Shown here in pieces: positions 29,448-38,306 of a stretch of DNA of 64,000 bases. The notes beneath the pieces were generated by a model. It was not told the DNA's origin. It searched no databases and worked only from the letters and a program-made list of their open reading frames with translations. The stretch's first letter is position 1, and every line of letters begins with the position of its first letter. The translations under genes were made by a program, and so were the position numbers. This DNA comes from Pseudomonas orientalis (GTDB lineage: Bacteria; Pseudomonadota; Gammaproteobacteria; Pseudomonadales; Pseudomonadaceae), in assembly GCF_022807995.1 (NCBI RefSeq), contig NZ_CP094351.1, positions 2,511,001 through 2,575,000 of the forward strand, given 5' to 3'.

Positions 29448-30077
29448 ATGGACCCATCGGGATTGACGCTGGATGAAGCCGGGCGCACCCATTGCGCCTG
29501 GCGCAACGGCGCGCCGCAATACCTGCATTATCACGACCAGGAGTGGGGCGTGCCGGTGGCGGATGACGTGCTGTTGTACGAGAAGATTTGCCTGGAAGGT
29601 TTTCAGGCGGGGATGGCGTGGATCACCATTTTGCGCAAGCGTGAGCAGTTTAGGCGGGCGTTCGATGGCTTTGATTTTCGCAAGGTGGCGCAGTATGGCG
29701 AGGCGGATATCGAACGCTTGATGAGCGACCCCGGGATCGTGCGCAACCGGGCGAAGATCCTGTCCACGATCAACAATGCCCGCCGGGCCTGCGAGCTGGT
29801 GAATGAAACCGGTTCGCTGGCGCGCTGGGTATGGTCTTTCGAACCCGACCCGCAGGAGCGTCCGGCGTTGGTGGACTTGGCGTACTGGAACGCCAACCCG
29901 ACCTCGCCGGCTTCGGTGCGCTTGTCCAAAGCGCTCAAAAAACGCGGTTGGACCTTTGTCGGCCCGACCACGATGTATGCGTTGATGCAGGCGCTGGGTA
30001 TGGTCAATGATCACCTGGAGGGTTGCGTCTGCCGAGAGCGCATCGAAGCGCTGCGTCGTCAGTTCGAACGACCTTGA
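29448..30077 (+). CDS. tag: DNA-3-methyladenine glycosylase I
   Basis: A 209-residue Tag glycosylase that removes 3-methyladenine from DNA to start base-excision repair. The zinc-snap ligands seen in E. coli Tag are all present: Cys16, His29, His189 and Cys193. The substrate pocket sequences YHDQEWGVPVADD, EGFQAGMAWITILRKRE and FVGPTTMYALMQALGMVNDH are conserved. GAGG lies about six bases before the ATG at 29448. It is divergent from the symporter and convergent with the DUF1624-type gene. Length is normal with about 15 additional N-terminal residues compared with the E. coli enzyme. Confidence 0.95.
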   Translation: MDPSGLTLDEAGRTHCAWRNGAPQYLHYHDQEWGVPVADDVLLYEKICLEGFQAGMAWITILRKREQFRRAFDGFDFRKVAQYGEADIERLMSDPGIVRNRAKILSTINNARRACELVNETGSLARWVWSFEPDPQERPALVDLAYWNANPTSPASVRLSKALKKRGWTFVGPTTMYALMQALGMVNDHLEGCVCRERIEALRRQFERP

Positions 30078-30092
30078 GGGCTCGCGACTCTC

Positions 30093-31247
30093 TCAGAGGT
30101 ATTTAAGCCAGGTGATATCCCTGCGCCGCGCCTTGAGTGCGGCAAACCATCGCACCGGCAGATACAGCGCCAGTGGCAGCGCCAACGCCGCCAGCCACAC
30201 GGCGCCAATGTTGTCGAACCCGAAAAAATTGCCGTGATTGAGCCCGAACACCGTGACACACGCGACGTAGAGTATTTTGAGCACATACAGGTGCAGCAGA
30301 TAAAAGAACATCGGCGCCGCGCCAAATACCGCCAGCGTGCTGATCCAGCGCTTGTGCCCGGCGCGTTCGAACGCCAGCAGCAACAGCAGGCCGATGCCCA
30401 GCGTCAGCGCCAGGAACAACAGCGAAGGCGGGTATTTGGTGATATTGAAAAAGCTCATGACGGTCTGCACGCCGCTGTCATAGGCCTGCCAAGGTTTTTC
30501 GCCATACCCGTTGACCGTCCGCAACAGCCCAAAACCCAGCAACGCGCCGACGCCCGCCAGCAGCAGATAACGCTGGCGGATGGCTGGCAGCGCGGCATTC
30601 GAAAACCACGGCCCGAGGCCGTAGCCCAGGGCAATCACGCCGATCCACGGCAGCACCGGGTACGTCACACGCAGGCGCAGGGTGTCGGACACCTCGATCC
30701 AACTGCGCTCATGCAGGATCGACCACGCCACCTGCGCCGCCGAGTCGGGTGTGAAATGTACGCCGTCGAGCAAGTTGTGCCCGGCAATAAGCATTAGCGC
30801 CAAGGCAATCAGCAGCGGGCGCGGCAACCATACCAGGGCGGCGAGGGCGAGCATGCTCACGCCAATTGCCCAGATCACCTGCAGATAGATCACAGCAGGC
30901 GGCAACTGGAAGGTCCAGGCGAAGTTGACCAGCGTGAACTCCAATACGACCAGAAACAGCCCACGCTTGAACAAAAATGCCGACACCGCGCGCCTGCCCT
31001 GGTATTTCTGGCCGTACAGCCAGGCCGACAAACCGGTGAGCAGCACGAACACGGGCGCACAAAGGTGGGCGAGGGTGCGGCTGAAAAACAGCGCTGGCTC
31101 GGTCGTGTCAATGCTCATCGGATCGCCGACCTGACGATGCAGCAGAAATGTTTCGCGTACATGGTCGAGCAGCATGAAGAGGATCACCAGGCCGCGCAGG
31201 GCGTCGATGGAAAGCAGGCGTTGGCGTAGCGAAACAGCGTCAGTCAT
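30093..31247 (-). CDS. DUF1624/heparan-N-acetyltransferase-like membrane protein
   Basis: A 384-residue polytopic membrane protein with about ten helices. The N-terminus LLSIDALRGLVILFMLLDHVRETF carries the Asp-Ala-Leu-Arg-Gly and His pattern of the YeiB/HGSNAT-like (DUF1624) acyltransferase family. Further signatures are LCAPVFVLLTGLSAWLYG and the C-terminal FYLLHLYVLKILY. The substrate is unknown; relatives acylate envelope glycans. ATG 31247 is preferred over GTG 31259; neither has a strong Shine-Dalgarno. A near-perfect Zur-box-like palindrome (GTTATTCTATAAC, 31281-31293) sits 34 bases upstream of the start, hinting at zinc-responsive expression. Confidence 0.85.
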   Translation of the reverse strand: MTDAVSLRQRLLSIDALRGLVILFMLLDHVRETFLLHRQVGDPMSIDTTEPALFFSRTLAHLCAPVFVLLTGLSAWLYGQKYQGRRAVSAFLFKRGLFLVVLEFTLVNFAWTFQLPPAVIYLQVIWAIGVSMLALAALVWLPRPLLIALALMLIAGHNLLDGVHFTPDSAAQVAWSILHERSWIEVSDTLRLRVTYPVLPWIGVIALGYGLGPWFSNAALPAIRQRYLLLAGVGALLGFGLLRTVNGYGEKPWQAYDSGVQTVMSFFNITKYPPSLLFLALTLGIGLLLLLAFERAGHKRWISTLAVFGAAPMFFYLLHLYVLKILYVACVTVFGLNHGNFFGFDNIGAVWLAALALPLALYLPVRWFAALKARRRDITWLKYL

Positions 31248-31280
31248 GGGACGGTTCACAAGGCAGGAAATAAAAGGGAC

Positions 31281-31293
31281 GTTATTCTATAAC
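31281..31293. promoter_or_regulatory. Candidate Zur box
   Basis: GTTATTCTATAAC is an inverted repeat differing at one position from the GTTATANTATAAC core of gammaproteobacterial Zur boxes. The right side continues with CATT, as in the E. coli consensus. It lies just upstream of the DUF1624-type gene. Confidence 0.4.
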
Positions 31294-31433
31294 ATTAATC
31301 GGTGGTTTAGCCGATCAGTCCTGCGCAGTGATTCAGCAGCGCTATTCCCGCCAGGAATGCCCCCATAAAAACAGCGCATTGTCTTTATTTCAGCAGATCT
31401 CGTAGCGTTAAGCCTCATTCAAGGAGATCGTCC

Positions 31434-32066
31434 ATGCGCCACCGTCCGCTGCGCCTCTACGTTGATTCGCTGTTTACCAGCCCCTATGCCATGTCGGTAT
31501 TTGTCGCCTTGCGGGAAAAGGGCCTGGCGTTCGAAACCGTGCCTCTGGACCTGGACGCCGGCCAGCATCAGGCCGCAGGTTACGCGCGACTGTCCCTGAC
31601 CCGGCGGGTGCCGACGCTCGAGGAAGGCGAGTTTTCCCTGTCGGAGTCTTCGGCGATTACTGAATACCTGGACGAAGCCTACCCCGAGAGCTGCGTTTAT
31701 CCGGTCGACCCGCAACAGCGGGCGAAGGCGCGGCAGGTGCAGGCGTGGTTGCGCAGTGATTTGCTGCCGATTCGCCAGGAGCGTTCGACCCTGGTGGTGT
31801 TCTGCGGGGAGAAGATGCCGCCATTGTCGCCGCTGGCCGAGGCTGCGGCAGGCAAGTTGATCAGTGTGGCGCAGGCGTTGCTGGCGGCTGACCGGGACTG
31901 TCTGTTCGGCACCTGGTCAATTGCCGACGTGGACCTGGCCGTGATGCTCAATCGCCTGGTCCTCAACGGCGACGCCGTGCCGGCGCAGTTGGTGGCTTAT
32001 GCCCAACGTCAATGGCAAAGGCCGTCAGTGCAGGCATGGGTCAACCAGCCACGCCCTCGGGGGTAG
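31434..32066 (+). CDS. Glutathione S-transferase (YfcF-like)
   Basis: A 210-residue GST. The N-terminal thioredoxin fold (LRLYVDSLFTSPYAMSVFVALREKGLAFETV) includes the glutathione-binding region TRRVPTLEEGEFSLSESSAITEYLDEAYP; the all-helical C-terminal domain contains GTWSIADVDLAVMLNRL. The pattern is closest to YfcF, which has glutathione transferase and peroxidase activity and contributes to oxidant tolerance. The ATG has AAGGAG close upstream. The gene's end overlaps the convergent 90-residue gene by 26 bases. Confidence 0.88.
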   Translation: MRHRPLRLYVDSLFTSPYAMSVFVALREKGLAFETVPLDLDAGQHQAAGYARLSLTRRVPTLEEGEFSLSESSAITEYLDEAYPESCVYPVDPQQRAKARQVQAWLRSDLLPIRQERSTLVVFCGEKMPPLSPLAEAAAGKLISVAQALLAADRDCLFGTWSIADVDLAVMLNRLVLNGDAVPAQLVAYAQRQWQRPSVQAWVNQPRPRG

Positions 32067-32313
32067 GGCTCTCGTTCATTTGCGCGACGCGCCGGTCCAG
32101 ATCTTCCCAATCCGCCATGCCCAGCACGCGCGTGGTATTCAGGCCGCGCAGGTAGCCACGCAGTTGCTGGGCACTGGCCGATTGCGCGGCGCCAGCGCTT
32201 GTTTCACTCAGCAGAACGTCTTCATATTCGACCAGGTAATCGGCGACCCGCTCGCGATACTCCGGCAGTACGGCTTCGCGGATGCGGTCGAAGGTTTTCT
32301 GGTGACGCTTCAT
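32041..32313 (-). CDS. Hypothetical protein, 90 aa
   Basis: An unrecognised 90-residue soluble protein, charged and helical (MKRHQKTFDRIREAVLPEYRE), with a C-terminal segment VLGMADWEDLDRRVAQMNES. AAGGA seven bases before the ATG supports it as a real gene, and the frame has normal codon bias. Its 3' end overlaps the convergent GST gene tail-to-tail by 26 bases, so the transcripts are partly antisense. No domain can be named. Confidence 0.65.
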   Translation of the reverse strand: MKRHQKTFDRIREAVLPEYRERVADYLVEYEDVLLSETSAGAAQSASAQQLRGYLRGLNTTRVLGMADWEDLDRRVAQMNESPTPEGVAG

Positions 32314-32456
32314 GGCATGGTCCTTATAGGTTTTATGGGGTTGGGCTACCTGACACTATCGGTTCAAATGATAGTCACCATCAAGGATCACACGTTCTGT
32401 TTTTACGGCAAAGGCGCAAAATCCGCTCATCGAAACGCTGCTCAAGGAAATGCGCG

Positions 32457-33101
32457 ATGAGGACTCTAATTCAGCTGGCTTTGATCACCCTGATGCTCGG
32501 CACGGCCGTGCTGACCAACCCGGCCGTTGCCGATGAGTTGCGTACGGGCCATTTGCTGCCACTCGCCGCTGGCGTAAACTCCCTGCAGCGCGCTCAGTCG
32601 GTGGGAGTGTTGTACAGCGAAAACACCCGCGACAACCTCAGCTACCTGGAGCGCTACCACGCCATGGCGGTCAATGGCGCCAAGGATGCTCTGGATGGGC
32701 GTATCCGCGAGGCGTTCGTCAACAGCTCCGATCCGGAACTGGCCATCGATTGGCTGATGAACTCGCTGCAAGGCACGTTTGTCTCGGTGACGGTCTACGG
32801 CAGCCTGGATGCACTGGTGCAGGCGCACCCGGACGTAGTGGTGGTGCTCGATACCCATAACCAATTGCTGACCCAGCGCAACGATGTGGTCGAGGCGCGC
32901 TTTACCGCGCGGTTCTATGACTCCGACCTGCAATACATCGCCAAGGCCGAAGGCTCGGTGAACAAGCAGGTGCCATCGGTGTGGGTGCATGACAAGTCAG
33001 CATTCGAGATTGCCGCGCAGATCGAGCAGCAGCGAGATGTACAACAAGATGCCTTGAAGCAGTTTGACGCATCGCTCAAAGCCCTGGTCCGCGCCGGTTG
33101 A
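32457..33101 (+). CDS. Exported hypothetical protein, 214 aa
   Basis: A 214-residue protein with a clear signal peptide (MRTLIQLALITLMLGTAVLTNPAVADE, cleavage likely after AVA). The mature part has YGSLDALVQAHPDVVVVLDTHNQL and RFTARFYDSDLQYIAKAEGSV, and ends in a coiled helical tail (IEQQRDVQQDALKQFDASLKALV). It resembles periplasmic proteins of unknown function that accompany lipoproteins in pseudomonads. The ATG at 32457 has AAGGAA seven bases upstream; the longer upstream frame is rejected. The lipoprotein gene 46 bp downstream is probably co-transcribed. Confidence 0.8.
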   Translation: MRTLIQLALITLMLGTAVLTNPAVADELRTGHLLPLAAGVNSLQRAQSVGVLYSENTRDNLSYLERYHAMAVNGAKDALDGRIREAFVNSSDPELAIDWLMNSLQGTFVSVTVYGSLDALVQAHPDVVVVLDTHNQLLTQRNDVVEARFTARFYDSDLQYIAKAEGSVNKQVPSVWVHDKSAFEIAAQIEQQRDVQQDALKQFDASLKALVRAG

Positions 33102-33147
33102 TACGCGGGTCCACAGGCACCTATTTTGGTTACCTTCAGGAATGTTT

Positions 33148-33489
33148 ATGCGCGCTTTTTTCGTCCCGGCCCTGGCCTTTGCTTCCCTGGCGCTGGCCGG
33201 TTGTATCACGGCTCCCAATGCCCCCTCGCTGACACTGCAAACCGCCAAGACTCCCGAAGCCTATGTGCAATGCGTATTGCCCAAGCTTGAAAAGCACGGC
33301 ATCACCTCGGCCGTGACCCAGAACTCGCGTCACGCCAAGGTGCTGTTGACCAGCAAGATCGCAGCCGATGATGTGCTGGAAGCCTACAAGTCCCAGGAGG
33401 GCACCAAGGTGTTCCTGTATGAGCGCAAGCCCTTGGCTTCGGCGATCAAGGCGTCGCGGCTCGAGCAGGCGGCGCAGGATTGCCAGTAA
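33148..33489 (+). CDS. Small lipoprotein, 113 aa
   Basis: A 113-residue protein with a lipoprotein signal: MRAFFVPALAFASLALAGC, where the lipobox LAGC predicts acylation of Cys19. The residue after Cys is Ile, so outer-membrane sorting is likely. The mature domain (TAKTPEAYVQCVLPKLEKHGITSAVTQ, VLEAYKSQEGTKVFLYERKP) has two further cysteines that could form a disulfide. The function is unknown. The start at 33148 is chosen because CAGG is seven bases upstream; an ATG two codons earlier is also in frame. It lies 46 bp after the exported protein gene and is followed by a REPIN. Confidence 0.82.
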   Translation: MRAFFVPALAFASLALAGCITAPNAPSLTLQTAKTPEAYVQCVLPKLEKHGITSAVTQNSRHAKVLLTSKIAADDVLEAYKSQEGTKVFLYERKPLASAIKASRLEQAAQDCQ

Positions 33490-33513
33490 CCTGTGCAAGA
33501 ATGAATACAAATC

Positions 33514-33609
33514 AAATGTGGGAGGGGGCTTGCCCCCGATAGCGGTGGGTCAGCTACAGTTTTGCTGACTGACACACCGTCATCGGGGGCAAGCCCCCTC
33601 CCACATTTG
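33514..33609. repeat. REPIN
   Basis: Inverted GTGGGAGGGGGCTTGC-type REP pair between the convergent lipoprotein and creatininase-like genes. Confidence 0.9.
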
Positions 33610-33622
33610 GATAGTGTTCAAC

Positions 33623-34369
33623 TCAGGGTTTGGCTTCGTTGCTGAAGGCATTGACCGTCTTGACCAACCCCCGCGCCGCCAGCGCCACCAATTCACCGCC
33701 TTTCTCCACCGTTGCCAACGCCGGGTCAGAGCCCATGCGCCCGTCGGGGAAGCGTGCGCGGAAGTCCAGCGCTTCGCGGATCGGGCCGGTGCTGGCGATT
33801 TGCGGGGAGTACTCGGCCGACTTGATCGAGTCCGGATAGGCCCATTGCGTCACGGCAATCTCCGACGGCGTGGCGTGGCTGCCATGGCCCACCGGGAATT
33901 GGCGCTGCGCCAGGTCGGTGACGCCTTCCAGGTCCCACCAGTTGACCAGCTTCAATGCGAACCCGGCCGGGCGGCGGGCAAAGCTGGCTTCGGCGTAGAG
34001 CTCGGAGAACGCTGCTTCAATGGTGGCGATATTGCCGCCGTGGCCGTTGAGGAACAGGATCTTGTCGAAACCATGCCCGGCCAGCGAGCGCACCCAGTCA
34101 CCGATCGCGGCGATAAAGGTGGAAGGGCGCAGCGAAATAGTGCCGGGAAAGCCCAGGTGGTGCTGGGCCATGCCGATGTTGAACGTCGGGCCGACCAGGA
34201 TGTCGGCATTCTTCTGCGCCTCGACGGCGATAATCTCCGGGCACATCCAGTCGGTGCCGAGCAGGCCGGTGGGGCCGTGTTGTTCGTTGGAACCGATGGG
34301 GATCACCAGCGTGCGGCTGCGCTGCAGAAACTGCTCGATCTCGATCCAGGTGGACTTGTGTAGAAGCAT
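33623..34369 (-). CDS. Creatininase-family amidohydrolase
   Basis: A 248-residue protein of the creatininase superfamily, metal-dependent amidohydrolases that include creatininase and enzymes of pterin or mycofactocin-like maturation. The metal-binding signatures are intact: LVIPIGSNEQHGPTGLLGTDW (Glu, His, Asp) and ILFLNGHGGNIATIEAAF (NGHGGN), followed by GHGSHATPSEIA. The substrate cannot be told from sequence, and no partner enzyme for creatinine metabolism is nearby. The start ATG at 34369 is followed by an N-terminus typical of the family. Confidence 0.88.
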   Translation of the reverse strand: MLLHKSTWIEIEQFLQRSRTLVIPIGSNEQHGPTGLLGTDWMCPEIIAVEAQKNADILVGPTFNIGMAQHHLGFPGTISLRPSTFIAAIGDWVRSLAGHGFDKILFLNGHGGNIATIEAAFSELYAEASFARRPAGFALKLVNWWDLEGVTDLAQRQFPVGHGSHATPSEIAVTQWAYPDSIKSAEYSPQIASTGPIREALDFRARFPDGRMGSDPALATVEKGGELVALAARGLVKTVNAFSNEAKP

Positions 34370-34398
34370 GCGACGCTCTCTTTATCGGTGGGGACAGG

Positions 34399-35127
34399 CT
34401 ATCCGCCAGGGATTGTACGACTACTCGCCACCTGCTGGGGTTTGCAATTGAGATAGGTCGAGGACTTCAGCCAGCGCTGGTCGGGGTACCAGGAGAACAT
34501 GAACTGCCCGTCCTTGAGCTTGTCCACCACCTGGCGCGCGACTTGCGGGCGCACCGCCGGGCAGCCCTGGCTTCGGCCGATACGGCCTTCGCGCTTGCTC
34601 CATAGCGGGCTGACGTAGTCGGCGGCGTGAATCACGATGGCGCGGTCGCGGGCCAGGTCGTTGAAGCCAGGCTCCAGGCCGTCCATGCGCAGCGAGTAGC
34701 CATGGGTGCCCAGATAGCTTTCCTGGGTGCGGAACAGGCCCAGGCTGGACTGGTGACTGCCTTCGAGGTTGGAAAACGCGGTGGCGAAGTTTTCGCCGGA
34801 CTTGGCACCGTGGGCCACCAGGTCGCGCAGTACCAACGTCTTTTTGCGCAGGTCGAAAATCCACAGCCGACGGGCGGTCGAGGGCTGGGAGTAGTCAATC
34901 ACCGCCAGGCGATCGGAACGTTCCTCGCCGTTATTGACGGCGCACTGCACCGCGCTCAGGGCGCTTTTGAGCACGATGGGATTGAGTTCTGGAGCCGAGC
35001 GCGCCAGGCTGCTATACAAGGAAGGAGAGGGGGCATTGGCGGCGAGCGCAACATTGCTCAATAACGCCAGGCTCGCGGTGATCAGGCCCAGGTTGCTTAA
35101 ACCGAACCGGCGCATAAAAGTCAGCAT
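34399..35127 (-). CDS. Murein L,D-transpeptidase catalytic domain family protein
   Basis: A 242-residue exported protein. The signal peptide is MLTFMRRFGLSNLGLITASLALLSNVALAANA. The body matches the YkuD_2-type L,D-transpeptidase family: LAVIDYSQPSTARRLWIFDL, HGAKSGENFATAFSN, then VIHAADYVSP and the catalytic-cysteine motif SQGCPAVRPQVAR. It probably acts on peptidoglycan in the periplasm. It is divergent from a second, YcbB-like transpeptidase whose start is only 25 bp away, so the two cell-wall genes share one short promoter region. Confidence 0.88.
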   Translation of the reverse strand: MLTFMRRFGLSNLGLITASLALLSNVALAANAPSPSLYSSLARSAPELNPIVLKSALSAVQCAVNNGEERSDRLAVIDYSQPSTARRLWIFDLRKKTLVLRDLVAHGAKSGENFATAFSNLEGSHQSSLGLFRTQESYLGTHGYSLRMDGLEPGFNDLARDRAIVIHAADYVSPLWSKREGRIGRSQGCPAVRPQVARQVVDKLKDGQFMFSWYPDQRWLKSSTYLNCKPQQVASSRTIPGG

Positions 35128-35151
35128 CTACAGTCGAGTCCCCGCTGTGGA

Positions 35152-36768
35152 GTGGAGCTAAGTCAATTGTTCAAAAAACACGCATGTTACTTGAGCATTT
35201 GCCTGCTCGTTACACCACTGGTCGCCACAGCCGAGGCGCTGCCGCTGGAGCCGTTGCCCGTCACCACCCCGGCACCGGTCGACCTGGCGCCGTTGCAACA
35301 GGCCCTGGCGCAGTTGCCCAGTGTCTGCCCACAGCTCGCGCCGCGCATTGACGCCAGCGCGCAATTGCGCCTGCAAGCCTTTTACCAGCAGCAGGGCGAC
35401 ACGCCGCTGTGGTCGGCCGACGAGCGTCGGCAAGCCTTGCACGACCAGTTGCTGATGCTGGCTGACGACGGCCTGGACCCCACCCACTATAGCCTGCCCA
35501 CCGCAGATGCCACGGCCAATGTGCTGTGCAGCGATATCGCGATCAGCCAGCAGTACCTCCAGGCCTTGCAGGATTTGCACTTCGGGCGCCTGCAGCAATC
35601 GCGCTTCGAGCCGCTCTGGCACGCCCAACCGCCTGCCGATGACCCGGACACCGCCGTGCTGGCCATCGCCGCCACCGGCTTGCAGGACATGGCCCAGGCG
35701 TTCGACCAGGCGCGCCCCAGCGCGGATTTGTATCGCAGCCTGCGCAACGTTTATTCCAGTGCGCGCCAGCAGCCGTTGCCGCAGTGGGAAGCGGTGGGCG
35801 AGGGGCCGCTGTTGCGTCCGGGCATGGAAGACCCACGGGTGCCGGAACTGGCGCGTCGCCTCTACCGCGGCGGTTACCTGACCCAGGAACCCAAGGGCAG
35901 CGCCAGGCAGTACCGTCCCGAACTGGTCGCTGCGGTCAAGGCCTTCCAGCTCAGCCATTCCCTGCAGGCTGACGGTGTGATCGGCGCCGGCACCGTGGCC
36001 GAACTCAATATCAGCCCTTTGACGCGCCGCGACCAGTTGCGCATCAACCTCGAACGGTTCCGCTGGCTGGCCCGGGACCTGGAGCCCGAAGGCGTGGTAG
36101 TCAACGTCGCGGCCGCGCAATTGAGCGTGTATCAGAGCGGCATTGCGGTGTGGCAGACCCGCCTGCAAGTGGGCCGCGCCGAGCGCCAGACGCCGCTGCT
36201 CAAGTCGCGTATCACGCGCTTGACCCTTAACCCGACGTGGACCATCCCGCCCACCATCATGCGCGAGGACAAGCTGCCGGCCATCCGACTCAATCCGCAA
36301 TACCTGCGTCAACAGAACCTGCAGGTGCTGGATGCCGAAGGCCATCCGTTGACGCCGGAGCAGGTCGACTGGGCGCGCCCCGGCAATATCCTGCTGCGCC
36401 AGGAGGCGGGGCCGCGCAACCCGTTGGGCAAGATCGTGATGCGTTTTCCCAACCCGTATTCGGTGTACCTGCATGACACGCCGAGCCAGCCGCTGTTTAC
36501 CAAGGGGCCGCGGGCGTTCAGTTCCGGGTGCGTGAGGGTCGAGCAACCGCTGCTGTTACGCGACCTGCTGGTGAGCCCGGCCGAACGCACGCGCACCGAT
36601 GAGTTGCTGGCCACCGGCATCACCCATGAATTCAGGCTGGCCACGCCGGTACCGGTGCTGCTGGGGTATTGGACGGTGGAAGTGGACCGCCAGGGAAACC
36701 TGGTGTACGCGCCGGATATCTACGCGCGCGACCCGGTATTGATCAAGGCCATGGGGAGTGTGTTGTAG
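35152..36768 (+). CDS. L,D-transpeptidase (YcbB/LdtD-like)
   Basis: A 538-residue exported L,D-transpeptidase that would form 3-3 crosslinks in peptidoglycan. An N-terminal signal (KKHACYLSICLLVTPLVATAEA) is followed by an LD-transpeptidase scaffold region, a peptidoglycan-binding domain (about 225-285, ELVAAVKAFQLSHSLQADGVIGAGTVAELN) and the YkuD catalytic domain (about 320-470). The catalytic motif is HDTPSQPLF then FSSGCVRVEQP, with the nucleophilic cysteine. The annotated start is GTG 35152; a TTG at 35167 with GGAG nine bases upstream is an equally good alternative. It is divergent from another transpeptidase gene. Confidence 0.9.
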   Translation: MELSQLFKKHACYLSICLLVTPLVATAEALPLEPLPVTTPAPVDLAPLQQALAQLPSVCPQLAPRIDASAQLRLQAFYQQQGDTPLWSADERRQALHDQLLMLADDGLDPTHYSLPTADATANVLCSDIAISQQYLQALQDLHFGRLQQSRFEPLWHAQPPADDPDTAVLAIAATGLQDMAQAFDQARPSADLYRSLRNVYSSARQQPLPQWEAVGEGPLLRPGMEDPRVPELARRLYRGGYLTQEPKGSARQYRPELVAAVKAFQLSHSLQADGVIGAGTVAELNISPLTRRDQLRINLERFRWLARDLEPEGVVVNVAAAQLSVYQSGIAVWQTRLQVGRAERQTPLLKSRITRLTLNPTWTIPPTIMREDKLPAIRLNPQYLRQQNLQVLDAEGHPLTPEQVDWARPGNILLRQEAGPRNPLGKIVMRFPNPYSVYLHDTPSQPLFTKGPRAFSSGCVRVEQPLLLRDLLVSPAERTRTDELLATGITHEFRLATPVPVLLGYWTVEVDRQGNLVYAPDIYARDPVLIKAMGSVL

Positions 36769-36798
36769 AGCGCTGCCCGGAATGTGGAATGGGGGCTT

Positions 36799-36893
36799 AT
36801 GTGGGAGGGGGCTTGCCCCCGATAGCGGTGTGTCAGCCAGCTTATCTGTAGCTGACACACCGTCATCGGGGGCAAGCCCCCTCCCACATTTGG
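36799..36893. repeat. REPIN
   Basis: Inverted GTGGGAGGGGGCTTGC-type REP pair between the convergent transpeptidase and sensor-kinase genes. Confidence 0.9.
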
Positions 36894-36914
36894 TCTGCGG
36901 TGCGCTCAGGAGAC

Positions 36915-38306
36915 CTATTCAGGCATCAACTGCTGGCGGCACTCCAGCACCAGCCGCGCGCCGCCCAGTTCGCTGGTGGCCACGTCCAGCCTGAAGCCGT
37001 GCAGGTTGATGATCGCCGCGACAATCGACAGGCCCAGGCCAAATCCACCTTGCTGATCACTCTCATCGACCCGATAGAAGCGCTGGAATACCGAGGCGCG
37101 CTCGGCCGCCGGAATCCCCGGCCCGGAGTCGAGCACTTCGATCCGCGTGCTGCCCACATCATTGACCGCGCGCAGGATCACCTGGCCGCCGGGCGGGGTG
37201 AACTTGATCGAATTGCTCAGCAGGTTGGCCAGGGCCTCGAACAACAGGGCGCGGTCGCCAGTGATCCAGGGCAGTGAGTCCGGGGTCTGCAGCAGCAGCT
37301 CCAACTCGCCTTCTTCGGCCAGGGGCAGGTAGAAGTCATGCAGTTCGCGCAGCAGCGGCAGTGGGTCCATGAGCAAAAAGCCTGAACGGCGCTGGTGGTC
37401 TTCCAGTTCCGAAATGCGCAGCAGGCCGCGAAAACGCGCCATCAGAGTGTCGGTTTCGGCAATCGCGTCATCAAGCTTCACCGCATGGGCCGAGTCTTCC
37501 TCCGCTTGTTGCTTGATGCGGTAAAGCTGCGCACGCAAGCGCGTCAGCGGCGTGCGCAGATCGTGGGCGATGTTGTCGCACACGCCCTTGACCTCGTTCA
37601 TCAGCTTTTCGATGCGGTCGAGCATGGCGTTGACAATAGCCGCGAGCATGTCCAGTTCATCGCGCCGATTGGACAGCGGCAAGCGGTGCGTCAGGTCACC
37701 GGCGACGATGGCTTCGGCGCTCGCCTGAATGCCGCGAATGCGCCGCAGCGGACGGCGGCGCAGCAAGTGCCAGCCGGCGACGCCGGGGATGATGGTCAGC
37801 GACAGCGCCCACAGCAGGGCATGCCAGATGATCCGGGTCACGCCGAACAGCGAACCGTTGGCGCGCACCAGCACCAGCCAGCGGTCGTCGTCGGTGTGGG
37901 TGGCCACGGCGTCACAACTGTCCTTGGGCAGTTTCGGATCGTCGGAGTCGACACAGTTGGCCAGGGAATGGATCTTGCCATCCAGCGGCAAGTCGGGCGG
38001 CACGGCGCGGATCGGCCCGCTCAACGGACGAAATTGTTCGTCGAACAGGCCATAGGCATCCACGCCTTTCATATCGAAGGTCATGCTGGTGGTCAGCGCC
38101 TCCACCAGTTCTTCGCCGTCGAACCGCTGGAACAGATGCTGGCGCTGCATCAACGAATGGCGCGACAGGTCGCCCAGGTACCCGGACACCTCGTAATACA
38201 GCACCCCCATGAGGATGCAGCTCCACGCCACGAACAGCGAACTGTACAGCGCCAGCAAACGGCTGCTGGAAGAGCGCCAGCCCTTAGAGGGGTTCAGCAA
38301 TGACAT
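36915..38306 (-). CDS. Two-component sensor histidine kinase
   Basis: A 463-residue membrane kinase. A first transmembrane helix (about 18-38) precedes a periplasmic domain of about 120 residues with two cysteines (118 and 131) in a short CVDSDDPKLPKDSC loop. A second helix (about 157-178) and HAMP linker lead to the phosphorylation site DNIAHDLRTPLTRLR with His248, then ATPase boxes NLLSNSIKFTPPGG, DSGPGIP and GFGLGLSIV. The gene overlaps its cognate regulator by 23 bases, so the pair is co-translated. The periplasmic Cys loop suggests a metal, redox or peptide signal, but the stimulus is unknown. Confidence 0.93.
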   Translation of the reverse strand: MSLLNPSKGWRSSSSRLLALYSSLFVAWSCILMGVLYYEVSGYLGDLSRHSLMQRQHLFQRFDGEELVEALTTSMTFDMKGVDAYGLFDEQFRPLSGPIRAVPPDLPLDGKIHSLANCVDSDDPKLPKDSCDAVATHTDDDRWLVLVRANGSLFGVTRIIWHALLWALSLTIIPGVAGWHLLRRRPLRRIRGIQASAEAIVAGDLTHRLPLSNRRDELDMLAAIVNAMLDRIEKLMNEVKGVCDNIAHDLRTPLTRLRAQLYRIKQQAEEDSAHAVKLDDAIAETDTLMARFRGLLRISELEDHQRRSGFLLMDPLPLLRELHDFYLPLAEEGELELLLQTPDSLPWITGDRALLFEALANLLSNSIKFTPPGGQVILRAVNDVGSTRIEVLDSGPGIPAAERASVFQRFYRVDESDQQGGFGLGLSIVAAIINLHGFRLDVATSELGGARLVLECRQQLMPE

